From DASVFB01 sp963815965 (GTDB taxonomy: Bacteria; Actinomycetota; Thermoleophilia; Gaiellales; Gaiellaceae), in assembly GCA_963815965.1 (NCBI GenBank), contig CAWFIT010000007.1, positions 1 to 64,000 of the forward strand: a stretch of 64,000 bases of DNA, in the 5' to 3' direction. Below, in pieces: positions 53,061-61,247 of this stretch. The first letter of the stretch is position 1. Every line of letters begins with the position of its first letter. Both the position numbers and the translations under genes were made by a program. Below the pieces are notes generated by a model. The model did not search any database. It worked only from the letters and a program-made list of their open reading frames with translations, and was not told the DNA's origin.

Positions 53061-53774
53061 TTAGGTGCTCGGTGCCGGCTCGCGCGCGGGCGACACCTTG
53101 TAGCCGACGCCCCAGACGGTGACGATCGGCGACGCGTCGCCGAGCTTGCGGCGCAGCTGGCGAACGTGCACGTCGACCGTGCGCGTGTCGCCCGCGAACG
53201 TGTATCCCCACACACGCTCGAGCAGCTGGTCGCGCGTCAGCACGAGCCCGCGGTGGTCGAGTAGCTCCCACAGCAGATCGAACTCTTTCGGCGCGAGCTG
53301 CACCTCTTCGTCTTCGACGCGCACCTCACGGCGCCCTGCATCGACGACGAGGTCTCCGTGCTGGATCACGGCCGTCTCGAGGTCCTTGCGGTCGGTTGTC
53401 GAGCGGCGCAGCACCGACTTCACGCGTGCGACGAGCTCCCTCGGGTTGAACGGCTTCGTCAGGTAGTCGTCGGCGCCGACCTCGAGCCCGATGATCTTGT
53501 CGACGTCCTCGTCGCGCGCCGTCAGCATCAGGATCGGCACGTCACCGGTCTTGCGGATGCGCCGGCAGACCTCGATGCCATCGATGTCTGGCAGGTTGAG
53601 GTCGAGCACGATCAGCGCGGGGGGCTTCGACATCACCTGAGCGAGCGCCTCTCCGCCCGTCGCAGCAGTCCGCACCGTATAGCCCGCGTTCTTGAGGTAG
53701 AGCGAGACGAACGACGCGATCGACGCCTCGTCTTCCACGACCAAAATTGCCTGGCTCTTCCCTGTATCCACCAC
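53061..53774 (-). CDS. OmpR/PhoB-type response regulator
   Basis: A 237-residue regulator with a canonical receiver: the acidic pair in VVEDEASI, phospho-acceptor D58 in IVLDLNLPD, T/S in MLTARDED and K107 in YLTKPFNP. The C-terminal winged helix is LAPKEFDLLWELLDHRGLVLTRDQLLERVWG in parts, and RTVDVHVRQLRRKLG. It is the partner of the sensor kinase that follows and probably controls neighbouring envelope genes. The signal is unknown. Confidence 0.93.
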   Translation of the reverse strand: MVDTGKSQAILVVEDEASIASFVSLYLKNAGYTVRTAATGGEALAQVMSKPPALIVLDLNLPDIDGIEVCRRIRKTGDVPILMLTARDEDVDKIIGLEVGADDYLTKPFNPRELVARVKSVLRRSTTDRKDLETAVIQHGDLVVDAGRREVRVEDEEVQLAPKEFDLLWELLDHRGLVLTRDQLLERVWGYTFAGDTRTVDVHVRQLRRKLGDASPIVTVWGVGYKVSPAREPAPST

Positions 53775-53805
53775 GATCAGAGTGCCAGATATGTGGCTGG
53801 GACCG

Positions 53806-54326
53806 TCAGCCGCCCGCGCTGGGCGGCGGCGCAGCGAGCGGGAACGTGAGCCCGTAAGGCGGGAAGGCCTCGGGTGCGCCGCCGTTCACGGCGTACGAGG
53901 CGTCGTTGTTGGGCCGTTGCCCTTGGCGATCGACCCGTTGAGCGTGACCATGCCCCGGCCGACGGCCGAGAGGTCGATGTCCGTGCCGAAGACGGTCACG
54001 GTGAACGCGCCGCCGATCATCCTGAAGCGAATGTTGGAGCCGCTGTAGCGCGTCGTCTTCTCGCCGAGGGCCTCTACGCGGTCCGCGCCGGTGACGATCG
54101 GCCCCGTGCCGTCGTTGGGGTTCGGGTCCTTGATCGTGACCTGGCCCCTGTCGAAGCGGCCGATCACGGCGCCCTTGCCGGCGATCACGACGCGGCCGTC
54201 TGCGTTCTTCACGGAGAGCGCGCCGTCGTTCGGGCCGCCGGTGCGCGCGGCGGCTGTGCCGGCGATCACCAGCACTGCGAGCAGCCCGAAAGAAGCGAAG
54301 TACTTCACCGCGATTTGATTATCCAC
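53806..54326 (-). CDS. Secreted beta-rich protein of unknown function, one-base frameshift
   Basis: Starts at ATG 54326 (MDNQIAVKYFASFGLLAVLV), with a signal peptide ending near TAAARTGG. The body has short alternating strands (GRVVIAGKGAVIGRFDRGQVTIKD in parts; FTVTVFGTDIDLSAVGRGMVTLNG) typical of a beta-sandwich. In the annotated frame it stops at PTTTPRTP. Adding one base in the GGG run at 53911-53913 (+ coordinates) extends it through NNDASYAVNGGAPEAFPPYG to a stop at 53806, 173 residues in all. It ends 31 bp before the two-component operon begins and may be controlled by it. Confidence 0.6.
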
Positions 54327-54398
54327 AGCCCAGGTGTGCGTGGGTTGAAAGGAAGGTTAGCGAAATGTAAGGGCCGAACGGTCGCTTAGAGTCGCCGA

Positions 54399-55637
54399 AT
54401 GCACGAGGTCCACGACTTCGGACTGATCGTGCTCCTCGTGTCGACGGGGTTCGCGCTCGCGGTGGTTTCGAGCCGGCTGAGCGAGCGGGTCCGAGTCCCC
54501 GGCCCGGCCATCTTCCTGATCGCGGCGGCCTTGCTCGTCGGACGCGTTTCCCTCGCTCGCGGACGCCCTGTCGATTCGCACCGTCGAGCGGATCGGCGTC
54601 GTCGCCCTCGCCGTGATCCTCTTCGACGGCGGCACCCGTATCGGGCTGCGCAGGTTCCGCACGGCGGCGGTGCCCGTCCTCTCGCTCGGCATCCTGGGCA
54701 CGTTCGCGACGGCCGGGCTCGACGACGCTCGCAGCGCACTGGCTGCTCGACTTCTCCTGGATCACCTCCGGGCTGATCGGTGCCGCGATCGCGCCGACGG
54801 ATCCGGCGGTCATGTTCTCGGTGCTCGGACGGCGCGAGGTCTCGGGCCGCACCGGGACGATCCTCGAGGCGGAGTCGGGCGCGAACGATCCGGTCGGCAT
54901 CGCGCTGATGATCGGAATGATCGAGTTCGCGACGTCGGACAACGGAACGATGTGGACGGTCGTTCGCGAATTCGTGCTCGAGATGTCGATCGGTCTCGCC
55001 GTCGGCGTCGCGGGCGCGTACGGCCTGTTGCTTGCGTTGCGCCTGCTGCCGTTGCCCGCCGAAGGGCTCTATCCGCTGCTCACGCTCGCGGCCGCCGGCG
55101 TCGATCTACGGCCTCGCGTCCACGCTGCACGGCTCGGGCTTCCTCGCCGTCTTCGTCGCCGGCATCCTCGTCGGCGACGAACGCACGCCGTACAAGGAGG
55201 AGGTCGAGTCGTTCTTCACCTCGCTCGCGAGCCTCGCGGAGATCGTCATGTTCGTCGCGCTCGGCCTGACGATCGACTTCACCGAGCCTGCCCGCATCGG
55301 CGTGGCGCGACGGCGTCGTGCTCGCCGTCGTCGTCGCGCTCGTCGCGCGTCCGCTCGTCGTCGTTGACGCTCCTCCTCCCCACGCGACTGCGCCTCGGGG
55401 AGCGGCTGTTCGTCGCCTGGGGCGGGCTGAAGGGCGCGGTGCCCATCTTCCTCGCCGCGTTCGCGATCCTCGCCGGCGTCGACGACGCACACCGGATCTA
55501 CGGGATCGTGTTCGTCGTCGTCGCGCTCTCGGTCGTCATCCAGGGCTCGACGCATCCCGCTCGCCGCCTCGCTCGCGGGCGTGCCGATGCGGCTCGTCCG
55601 GCGCAGGCCGCTCGAGCGGCCGCGTCAGTACGAGTAG
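54399..55637 (+). pseudogene. Na+/H+ antiporter (NhaP/CPA1 type), six single-base frameshifts
   Basis: The pieces together read as a 410-residue CPA1 antiporter: MHEVHDFGLIVLLVSTGFAL, ADALSIRTVERIGVVALAVI, ILFDGGTRIG, GAAIAPTDPAVMFSVLG, EAESGANDPVGIALMIG, STLHGSGFLAVFVAGI, and WGGLKGAVPIFLAAFAI, ending at TAG 55637. The reading frame changes near 54540, 54725, 55102, 55302, 55362 and 55551. Every change is in the same direction (one extra base), and 1239 - 6 bases is exactly 411 codons. Motifs for ion binding (NDP) are intact. It is either a poorly assembled stretch or a decaying gene. Confidence 0.8.
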
Positions 55638-56464
55638 AAGCCCTCGCCCGTCTTACGCCCGAGCTTCCCTTCGCGCTGCATCTGCACGAGACGCTCGGGC
55701 GGCGCCATCCGCGGCTCGCCGAGCTGCGCGTGCAATGCCTCCGACGCGTGCACGTGCACGTCGATGCCGACCAGATCGACGAGCGCGCACGGCCCCATCG
55801 GCCAGCCGGCGCCGTTGGTCATCGCCGTGTCGAGATCCTCGGGCGTGACACCGGACTCGTCGAGGACGCGGACGCAGTCGTTGAGCAGCGGAATGAGGAT
55901 CCGGTTGACGATGAACCCAGGCGTGTCGTTGCAGTTCACCGGCCGCTTGCCCGCCTGCTCGGCCCACTCGTAGGCGGTCCGGACGGCGTCGTCGCTCGAA
56001 CGGCGCGCTCGCACGATCTCGACGAGCGGCAGCACGGGCGCGGGGTTGAAGAAGTGCATCCCGACGACGCGCTCGGAGTGCTCCGTCGCCTCGGCGATGT
56101 CGGAGACGGACAAGGCCGACGTGTTCGTCGCGAGCACCGCCTCCGGCCGCGTGATCCGGTCGAGCTCCGCGAACAGCTCACGCTTTGGCTCGAGCTCCTC
56201 GACGATCGCCTCGATCACGAGATCGCAGCCGGCAAGGTCGGCGACATCGGTGGTCAGCTCCAGCCGCGCGAGCGCGCGTCTCGCTCCTCGCGCGGTCATC
56301 CGGCCTTTCTCGACCGCGCGTCCGAGGTAGCGCTCGATCGTCTCGCGGGCGCGGGCGGCGAGCTCCAGCGTCACCTCGCGGCCGACCGTGTCGTGCCCCG
56401 CGGTCACGCTGATCTGCGCGATTCCCGCTCCCATCGTGCCCAGTCCGACGACGCCGACCTTCAC
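55625..56464 (-). CDS. 3-hydroxyacyl-CoA (3-hydroxybutyryl-CoA) dehydrogenase
   Basis: NAD-dependent oxidation of 3-hydroxyacyl-CoA in fatty acid or butyrate metabolism. From GTG 56464 it has 279 residues. The dinucleotide loop is VGVVGLGTMGAGIAQ, and the catalytic histidine is in VVGMHFFNPAPVLPLVEIV. NDTPGFIVNRILIPLLND and LVDLVGIDV mark the C-terminal domain, which ends GRKTGEGFYSY. It overlaps the convergent antiporter gene by 13 bp. The thiolase gene 0.9 kb upstream probably works in the same pathway. Confidence 0.93.
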   Translation of the reverse strand: MKVGVVGLGTMGAGIAQISVTAGHDTVGREVTLELAARARETIERYLGRAVEKGRMTARGARRALARLELTTDVADLAGCDLVIEAIVEELEPKRELFAELDRITRPEAVLATNTSALSVSDIAEATEHSERVVGMHFFNPAPVLPLVEIVRARRSSDDAVRTAYEWAEQAGKRPVNCNDTPGFIVNRILIPLLNDCVRVLDESGVTPEDLDTAMTNGAGWPMGPCALVDLVGIDVHVHASEALHAQLGEPRMAPPERLVQMQREGKLGRKTGEGFYSY

Positions 56465-56509
56465 GCGGCGATTATGGAAGAGACCGCGGCCCGCGCGCGT
56501 CGTGTAGGC

Positions 56510-56623
56510 ATGAAGCTTGTTCTCGTCGCCGCGTTTTTGTTGCTGCTGCTCGCGGTATGCGGGGCGCTGGCCGAAGCTGCACGTGGCCGGCGCCCCGCCC
56601 TCGCTCGCCGGCACCCGGACTGA
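56510..56623 (+). CDS. Possible short exported peptide, low confidence
   Basis: Between two minus-strand genes a 37-codon frame begins MKLVLVAAFLLLLLAVCGALA, a convincing signal-peptide-like start, then ends in arginine-rich sequence at 56623. A neighbouring frame continues with cysteines (ADSNCSVVRRMCECRPSSRR), so a longer secreted protein broken by an indel is possible. No ribosome-binding site is clear. Confidence 0.25.
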   Translation: MKLVLVAAFLLLLLAVCGALAEAARGRRPALARRHPD

Positions 56624-56721
56624 GAGCGCCTATCGTCAGGCGCCGGCGATCAACGCCCGCGCCGACTCGAACTGCTCGGTCGTGAGGCGGATGTGCGAAT
56701 GCCGCCCAAGCAGCCGGCGCG

Positions 56722-57348
56722 TCACGGTTTGCGTGCGAGCAGCCACATGAAGCTGACCGGCCCGTGACCCGGCTCGTCGTGCGCGACCACACGCTCCTGC
56801 ACGAGCTCGAACCCCGCGCGGACGACGAGCCCGCGGTTCGTGTCGGGGTCGAACGACGCGAAGAACATCGGGGCGCCGAGCCAGTCGTCCTCGACCTCGT
56901 CGACGCTTCCGCCCGTGCCCATCGTCGCGAGCAGCCAGCCGCCCGGCCTGAGCCAGCCATGCATGCGCTCGAGCAGCGGGGCCTGCTCACTGCGTGGGAT
57001 GTGTCCGAGCACGAAGAGAGACATCACCGCGTCGAAGGACTCCGGCGCAAGCTCGAGCTGTGTTGCGTCTGCGACGATGAACCGCCCGGACGGGATGCGC
57101 CGCCGCGCCCGCTCGATCTGCACCGTCGAGAGATCGACGCCCGTGTAGCGGTGCGCGGCGGCGACAGTCTGAGCAGGTCGGCGGCCGCCGCCGCAGCCGA
57201 GATCGAGGACGTCGGCATCGCGATCGAGGCGCGAGAGCAGCTCGGAGACCCAGGCCAGCTCCGGCGACTCGAACGACGACGCCCATTTGTCGTACCGGTC
57301 GGCAATCTCGTCGTACCCGGAGCGAACGACCTGCTTCGGATCGGTCAC
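56722..57348 (-). CDS. Class I SAM-dependent methyltransferase
   Basis: A 208-residue Methyltransf_11-like enzyme: VRSGYDEIADRYDKWASSF at the N-terminus, motif I VLDLGCGGGRRPAQTVA, motif II YTGVDLSTVQIERAR, motif IV FDAVMSLFVLGHIPRSE and the post-motif GWLRPGGWLLATMGTG. The substrate is unknown. It begins with GTG 57348, 10 bp after the thiolase stop, and is probably on the same transcript. Confidence 0.85.
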   Translation of the reverse strand: MTDPKQVVRSGYDEIADRYDKWASSFESPELAWVSELLSRLDRDADVLDLGCGGGRRPAQTVAAAHRYTGVDLSTVQIERARRRIPSGRFIVADATQLELAPESFDAVMSLFVLGHIPRSEQAPLLERMHGWLRPGGWLLATMGTGGSVDEVEDDWLGAPMFFASFDPDTNRGLVVRAGFELVQERVVAHDEPGHGPVSFMWLLARKP

Positions 57349-57358
57349 GCCGCGCGAA

Positions 57359-58504
57359 TCAGACGCGCTCGACGATCCCCGCGAGCGCCTGGCCGAAGCC
57401 GATGCACATCGTTGCGATGCCGTAGCGCGCGCTACGACGCTCCAGCTCGTCGAGCAGCGTGGCGGTCATGCGCGCGCCGGTTGCGCCCAACGGGTGGCCG
57501 AGGGAGATGCCGCCGCCGTTCGGATTGATGTCGGCCCAGCGGTCTTCGAGGCCCGCGTCGTGCGCGAACTGCAGGACGACCGATGCGAACGCCTCGTTCA
57601 CCTCGATCACCGCCATGTCGTCCCACGTCAGTCCGGCACGCGCAAGCGCCTTTGCGCAGGCCTCGGGGTTGCCGTGGAGCATGCGGTGCGGATCCACACC
57701 GGCGAGACCGAACGAGACGAAGCGTGCGCGTGGCTCCAGCCCGAGCCGCGACGCGGCCGCCTCCGACGTGACGAGCACCGCGGCGGCGCCGTCGCAGATC
57801 TGCGACGAGTTGCCGGCCGTGACCTTGCCGTCCGGCAGGAACGCCGGCTCGAGCGCGGCGAGAGCCTCGGCCGACGTGTCGCGTCGCGGAGTCTCGTCGA
57901 CTGCCACGAGCGTACCGACGTGCGGATTCGTCACCTCGACCGGCACGATCTCGTGCTCGAAGCGGCCCTCGTCGATCGCTGCGATCGCCCGCCTGTGCGA
58001 TTCGAGCGAGTACGCGTCGAGTTGCTCGCGCGAGAAGCCCCACTCCTCGGCGAGAACTTCGGCCGAGATTCCCTGCGGGACGATCTCCCAGCGCTCGAGC
58101 AGCTTGTCCGAGAGATCGCCGCCGTTCGAGCCCATAGGGACGCGCGACATCATCTCGACGCCCGCGGAGATCACGACGTCGAGCTGGCCCGACCAGATCG
58201 CGGCCGCCGCGTTGAAGTTGCACTGCATCGACGATCCGCACTGGCGATCGACGGTCGTGCCGCAGACCGTCTCCGGCCAGCCGGCGACGAGCGGAACCAT
58301 CCGGCCGATGTTCCATCCCTGCTCGCCGATCTGTGTCACGCATCCGAGTTGGACGTCCTCGACCTCGCCCGGATCGAGCTCGTGCCGCGCGACGAGCGCA
58401 TTCAGCACCTGCCCGGCGAGCTCGTCGCCGCGAGCCTTGGAGAGCATTCCGTTCCGCCGTCCGATCGGCGAGCGGACGGCATCGATGATCAGCGCATCCG
58501 TCAC
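57359..58504 (-). CDS. Acetyl-CoA acetyltransferase / thiolase
   Basis: Thiolase of fatty acid or acetoacetyl-CoA metabolism, 381 residues from GTG 58504. The nucleophile is C89 in VDRQCGSSMQ. Further motifs are VEMMSRVPMGSNGG, VIEVNEAFASVVLQ, the histidine in GGGISLGHPLGATGAR and the second cysteine in MCIGFGQALAGI. The sequence is closer to FadA/degradative thiolases than to biosynthetic PhaA by the loop around GMLSKARGDELA, but this is uncertain. Confidence 0.93.
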   Translation of the reverse strand: MTDALIIDAVRSPIGRRNGMLSKARGDELAGQVLNALVARHELDPGEVEDVQLGCVTQIGEQGWNIGRMVPLVAGWPETVCGTTVDRQCGSSMQCNFNAAAAIWSGQLDVVISAGVEMMSRVPMGSNGGDLSDKLLERWEIVPQGISAEVLAEEWGFSREQLDAYSLESHRRAIAAIDEGRFEHEIVPVEVTNPHVGTLVAVDETPRRDTSAEALAALEPAFLPDGKVTAGNSSQICDGAAAVLVTSEAAASRLGLEPRARFVSFGLAGVDPHRMLHGNPEACAKALARAGLTWDDMAVIEVNEAFASVVLQFAHDAGLEDRWADINPNGGGISLGHPLGATGARMTATLLDELERRSARYGIATMCIGFGQALAGIVERV

Positions 58505-58508
58505 GTGC

Positions 58509-59099
58509 TCATCGTAGGTCGCGCGGGTCGGCCTGGTGCGCGAGCCAGATGCGGCGCGGCCGGAGCGACATGAGCAGCTGTCCCGACTCGCTCGCGTCGA
58601 ACAGCTTCCACGTGTAGCCGACGTCGCCGGCGAGCACGACGAGCCCGTCGTCGGTCTCGACCAGGACCGACTGGTGCCCTGCCGTGTGGCCGGGCGTCGG
58701 GAGCACGCGCACACCCGGCGCGATCTTCGCCTCGCCGTCGTGCTCGACGTACGTCGCACCGTCGAACTCGACCCACTCCGGGATCGTGTAGTCCGGCTCG
58801 CGCGCGGCCTCGCGCTCGGCACGTTGGACATGGATCGGAGTACCAGCGAAGAGCCGATTCCCGCCGCAGTGGTCGAAATGCAGGTGCGTGTTGACGACGC
58901 ACACGACGTCGCGCGGGATCTTGTTCGGGTCGAAGCGGATCCCCCACTGCTCATCGAGCTCGGGCGTCGAGTCGATCATCCCCGTGTCGACGAGGATGCG
59001 CCCGTCCGGGTGCTCGATCACGTGGATGGAGTTCGGCCACCGCTCGCCCTCGACGAGCACGTCGCCGTACTGAATCGCGCGAATGTCGTCGAGCTTCAT
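58509..59099 (-). CDS. MBL-fold hydrolase (lactonase-like)
   Basis: A metallo-beta-lactamase fold protein of 196 residues from ATG 59099 (MKLDDIRAIQYGDVLVEG). The dinuclear metal motif is NTHLHFDHCGG, with a second site at TPGHTAGHQSVLVE and an aspartate in LAGDVGYT. It resembles N-acyl-homoserine lactonases and related quorum-quenching lactonases, although many relatives hydrolyse other esters. It lies 4 bp before the thiolase gene and overlaps a cyclase relic. Confidence 0.82.
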   Translation of the reverse strand: MKLDDIRAIQYGDVLVEGERWPNSIHVIEHPDGRILVDTGMIDSTPELDEQWGIRFDPNKIPRDVVCVVNTHLHFDHCGGNRLFAGTPIHVQRAEREAAREPDYTIPEWVEFDGATYVEHDGEAKIAPGVRVLPTPGHTAGHQSVLVETDDGLVVLAGDVGYTWKLFDASESGQLLMSLRPRRIWLAHQADPRDLR

Positions 59100-59419
59100 G
59101 TGACGACAGAGTAGAGGCGCCAGGTCCCCGGGACGCCCTTCAGCTCGTGCTCGCCGCGCTCGCCGAACATCCGGGTCTCGAGCGCAGGAAGAACGCACCG
59201 CCAGTCCGAGAGCCCAGTACCGCGCTTGTCGAACAGGATCAGGCGAAACGAACGGGCGAGGCGGTCGTAGAACTCGCGCCAGTACGGAGAGTCCCAGGCG
59301 TAGACGAGGTTCGAGACGAAGTCGGGCACGAAGACGAGGTCGGTACGGTCACCGTCGCCAACGACCTGGAACGCGATCGCGACGTCGCCGTTTCTCGCGT
59401 AGCGGATATCGGGGTCCAT
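59096..59419 (-). pseudogene. Internally deleted alpha/beta hydrolase-adenylate cyclase relic
   Basis: The first 70 codons (PDIRYARNGDVAIAFQVVGDG, FVPDFVSNLVYAWDSPYW, RLILFDKRGTGLSD) match the N-terminus of actinobacterial proteins that join an alpha/beta hydrolase to a class III cyclase. The last 25 (FGERGEHELKGVPGTWRLYSVV) match the extreme C-terminus of the same family. The several hundred residues between, including both catalytic domains, are missing, and the two ends are joined in frame. It is therefore probably a collapsed remnant. ATG 59419 is the likely start of the original protein. Confidence 0.65.
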
Positions 59420-59445
59420 CGGGACCAGTCTCCTAGACTTTCGGA

Positions 59446-60864
59446 GTGGCGACAACAGTCGCGGAGCGGAAGCTGCTCGTCGGCGGCGAGTGGATCGAGA
59501 CCGGCGACTGGCTCGACGTTCGCTCGCCCTTCTCCGGCGACGTCATCGGCCGGGTCGCCAAGGGCGGCGCCGAGGAGACCAAGCGCGCGATCGACGCGGC
59601 CGAGGAGGCGATGCGCGAGCCGCTGCCGGCGCACAAGCGCGCCGAGATCCTCGTCAAGGTGGCCGGGCAGCTCGGCCGGCGTCATGACGAGGTCGCGAGG
59701 CTGATCTGCGACGAGGCTGGAAAGCCGATGAAGGCTGCCCGCGTCGAGGCGAAGCGCGCGATGTCGACGTTCACCTTCGCGGCAGTCGAGGCACGCAAGC
59801 TCGCGGGCGAGATGGTGCCGATGGACGCGTCGCAGGCGGGCGAGGGCAAGCTCGCTTTCACCCTGCGCGTCCCGCGCGGGATCGTGGGCGCGATCTCGCC
59901 GTTCAACTTCCCTTGCAACCTCGTCGCGCACAAGCTGGCTCCGTCGCTCGCCGCGGGTTGCGCGGTCGTGCTCAAGCCCGCGTCGGCGACGCCACTCTCG
60001 GCGCTCCTGCTCGCGGAGCTGATGACGGAGGCGGGGCTGCCGCCCGGTTGGCTGAACGTCGTTGTCGGTTCCGCCTCGGAGATCGGCGACCTCCTCGTCG
60101 GCGACGAGCGCGTCGCGGCGCTGACGTTCACCGGCTCCGGCGACGTCGGCTGGAAGCTGAAGGAACGCGCTCCGCGCAAGCACGTCGCGCTCGAGCTCGG
60201 CAACGCGACGCCTGTGATCGTGTGCGCGGACGCGCCGCCGGGCACCCCGGCGAAGCTCGCGGCGAACAGCTTCTCGTTCGCGGGCCAGAGCTGCATCTCC
60301 GTACAGCGGATCTATTTGCTGGATGACGCGTGGGACGGGTTCGTTCGCGACTTCGTTCCGGAGGTCGAGGCCCTGCACATCGGCGACCCGGCTGACGAGG
60401 AGACGGACGTCGGACCCGTGATCGACGACGACGCGCGCGAGCGCATCCTCTCGTGGATCGAAGAATCCGGCGGCGAGGTGTTGACCGGCGGCGACACGAC
60501 CGAGGAGGGGCTGATCAGGCCGACCGTGATCGCGAACCCGTCGCCCGACGCGAAGGTCTCCTGCGAAGAAGTCTTCGGCCCCGTGGTGACCCTGACTCGC
60601 TCGAGCTCGCTCGAGGAGGCGATCGAGCAGGCGAACTCGACCCGCTACGGGCTCCAGGCCGGGATCTTCACCGGTGACCTTCACGCGGCGCTCACGGCGG
60701 CTCAGGGGCTCGAGTTCGGCGGCGTCGTCATCAACGAGGCACCGACATTCCGCGCCGATCAGATGCCCTACGGCGGTGTCAAGGCCTCCGGGAACACGCG
60801 GGAAGGCCCGGCGTACGCCGTCCGCGAGCTCACGGAAGATCGACTGGTCGTGATTCAACTTTGA
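59446..60864 (+). CDS. Aldehyde dehydrogenase family protein
   Basis: NAD(P)-dependent oxidation of an aldehyde, 472 residues from GTG 59446. Motifs: ISPFNFPCNLVAHKLAPSLAAG in parts, the NAD-loop FTGSGDVGWKL, the catalytic glutamate in HVALELGNATPVIV, the catalytic cysteine in FAGQSCISVQRIYL and EEVFGPVVTL. It resembles glyceraldehyde-3-phosphate (non-phosphorylating) and lactaldehyde dehydrogenases. Divergent from the cyclase relic. Its stop overlaps the next start (TTGA). Confidence 0.92.
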   Translation: MATTVAERKLLVGGEWIETGDWLDVRSPFSGDVIGRVAKGGAEETKRAIDAAEEAMREPLPAHKRAEILVKVAGQLGRRHDEVARLICDEAGKPMKAARVEAKRAMSTFTFAAVEARKLAGEMVPMDASQAGEGKLAFTLRVPRGIVGAISPFNFPCNLVAHKLAPSLAAGCAVVLKPASATPLSALLLAELMTEAGLPPGWLNVVVGSASEIGDLLVGDERVAALTFTGSGDVGWKLKERAPRKHVALELGNATPVIVCADAPPGTPAKLAANSFSFAGQSCISVQRIYLLDDAWDGFVRDFVPEVEALHIGDPADEETDVGPVIDDDARERILSWIEESGGEVLTGGDTTEEGLIRPTVIANPSPDAKVSCEEVFGPVVTLTRSSSLEEAIEQANSTRYGLQAGIFTGDLHAALTAAQGLEFGGVVINEAPTFRADQMPYGGVKASGNTREGPAYAVRELTEDRLVVIQL

Positions 60865-61247
60865 GGTGGCGGCGAGGACAGAGCTCGGACTCCGAGGCCG
60901 CAGGTCCGGACCCGCCGCGCCGCCGGCGCTACCTCCCTCCTCCGAGCCGGTTGCGCCGCGAGCGGCGCGCGCTCCTGCGCTACAGGGAGCAGCGCATCCG
61001 CGACCTCGGTGGGCTGATGCTCGAGATGTACCGGCAGGATCAGTTTCGGCAGGACGTCGTGCACGAGCAGGCCGGCGAGATCGTCGCGCTCGAAGAGCGC
61101 GTTCGCGAGGTCGACCGGCTGCTCGCGGCACGGACCAGTCGCAGCGAGCGCAGCCTGCGCTGCGGCAAGTGCGGCACGCGGCTGTATGAGGGCGCCCACT
61201 TCTGCCCGTCGTGCGGGCAGGCGCTCGAGGCTCAGGCCGAAGGGTGA
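60861..61247 (+). CDS. Zinc-ribbon coiled-coil protein
   Basis: A 128-residue protein from TTG 60861, which overlaps the dehydrogenase stop. A basic, proline-rich N-terminus is followed by a helix-rich core (QAGEIVALEERVREVDRLLAA) and a C-terminal zinc ribbon with two CxxC pairs: LRCGKCGTRLYEGAHFCPSCG. The ribbon is the type found in many regulatory and scaffold proteins. Its stop overlaps the GTG of the next gene (GTGA), so the two are co-translated. Confidence 0.65.
   Translation: MRWRRGQSSDSEAAGPDPPRRRRYLPPPSRLRRERRALLRYREQRIRDLGGLMLEMYRQDQFRQDVVHEQAGEIVALEERVREVDRLLAARTSRSERSLRCGKCGTRLYEGAHFCPSCGQALEAQAEG

Noticed and set aside
54319..54327. Perfect TTATCCACA at the start of the exported protein gene
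   Set aside because: A single nonamer in 64 kb is compatible with chance, and it partly reflects the codons of the start region.
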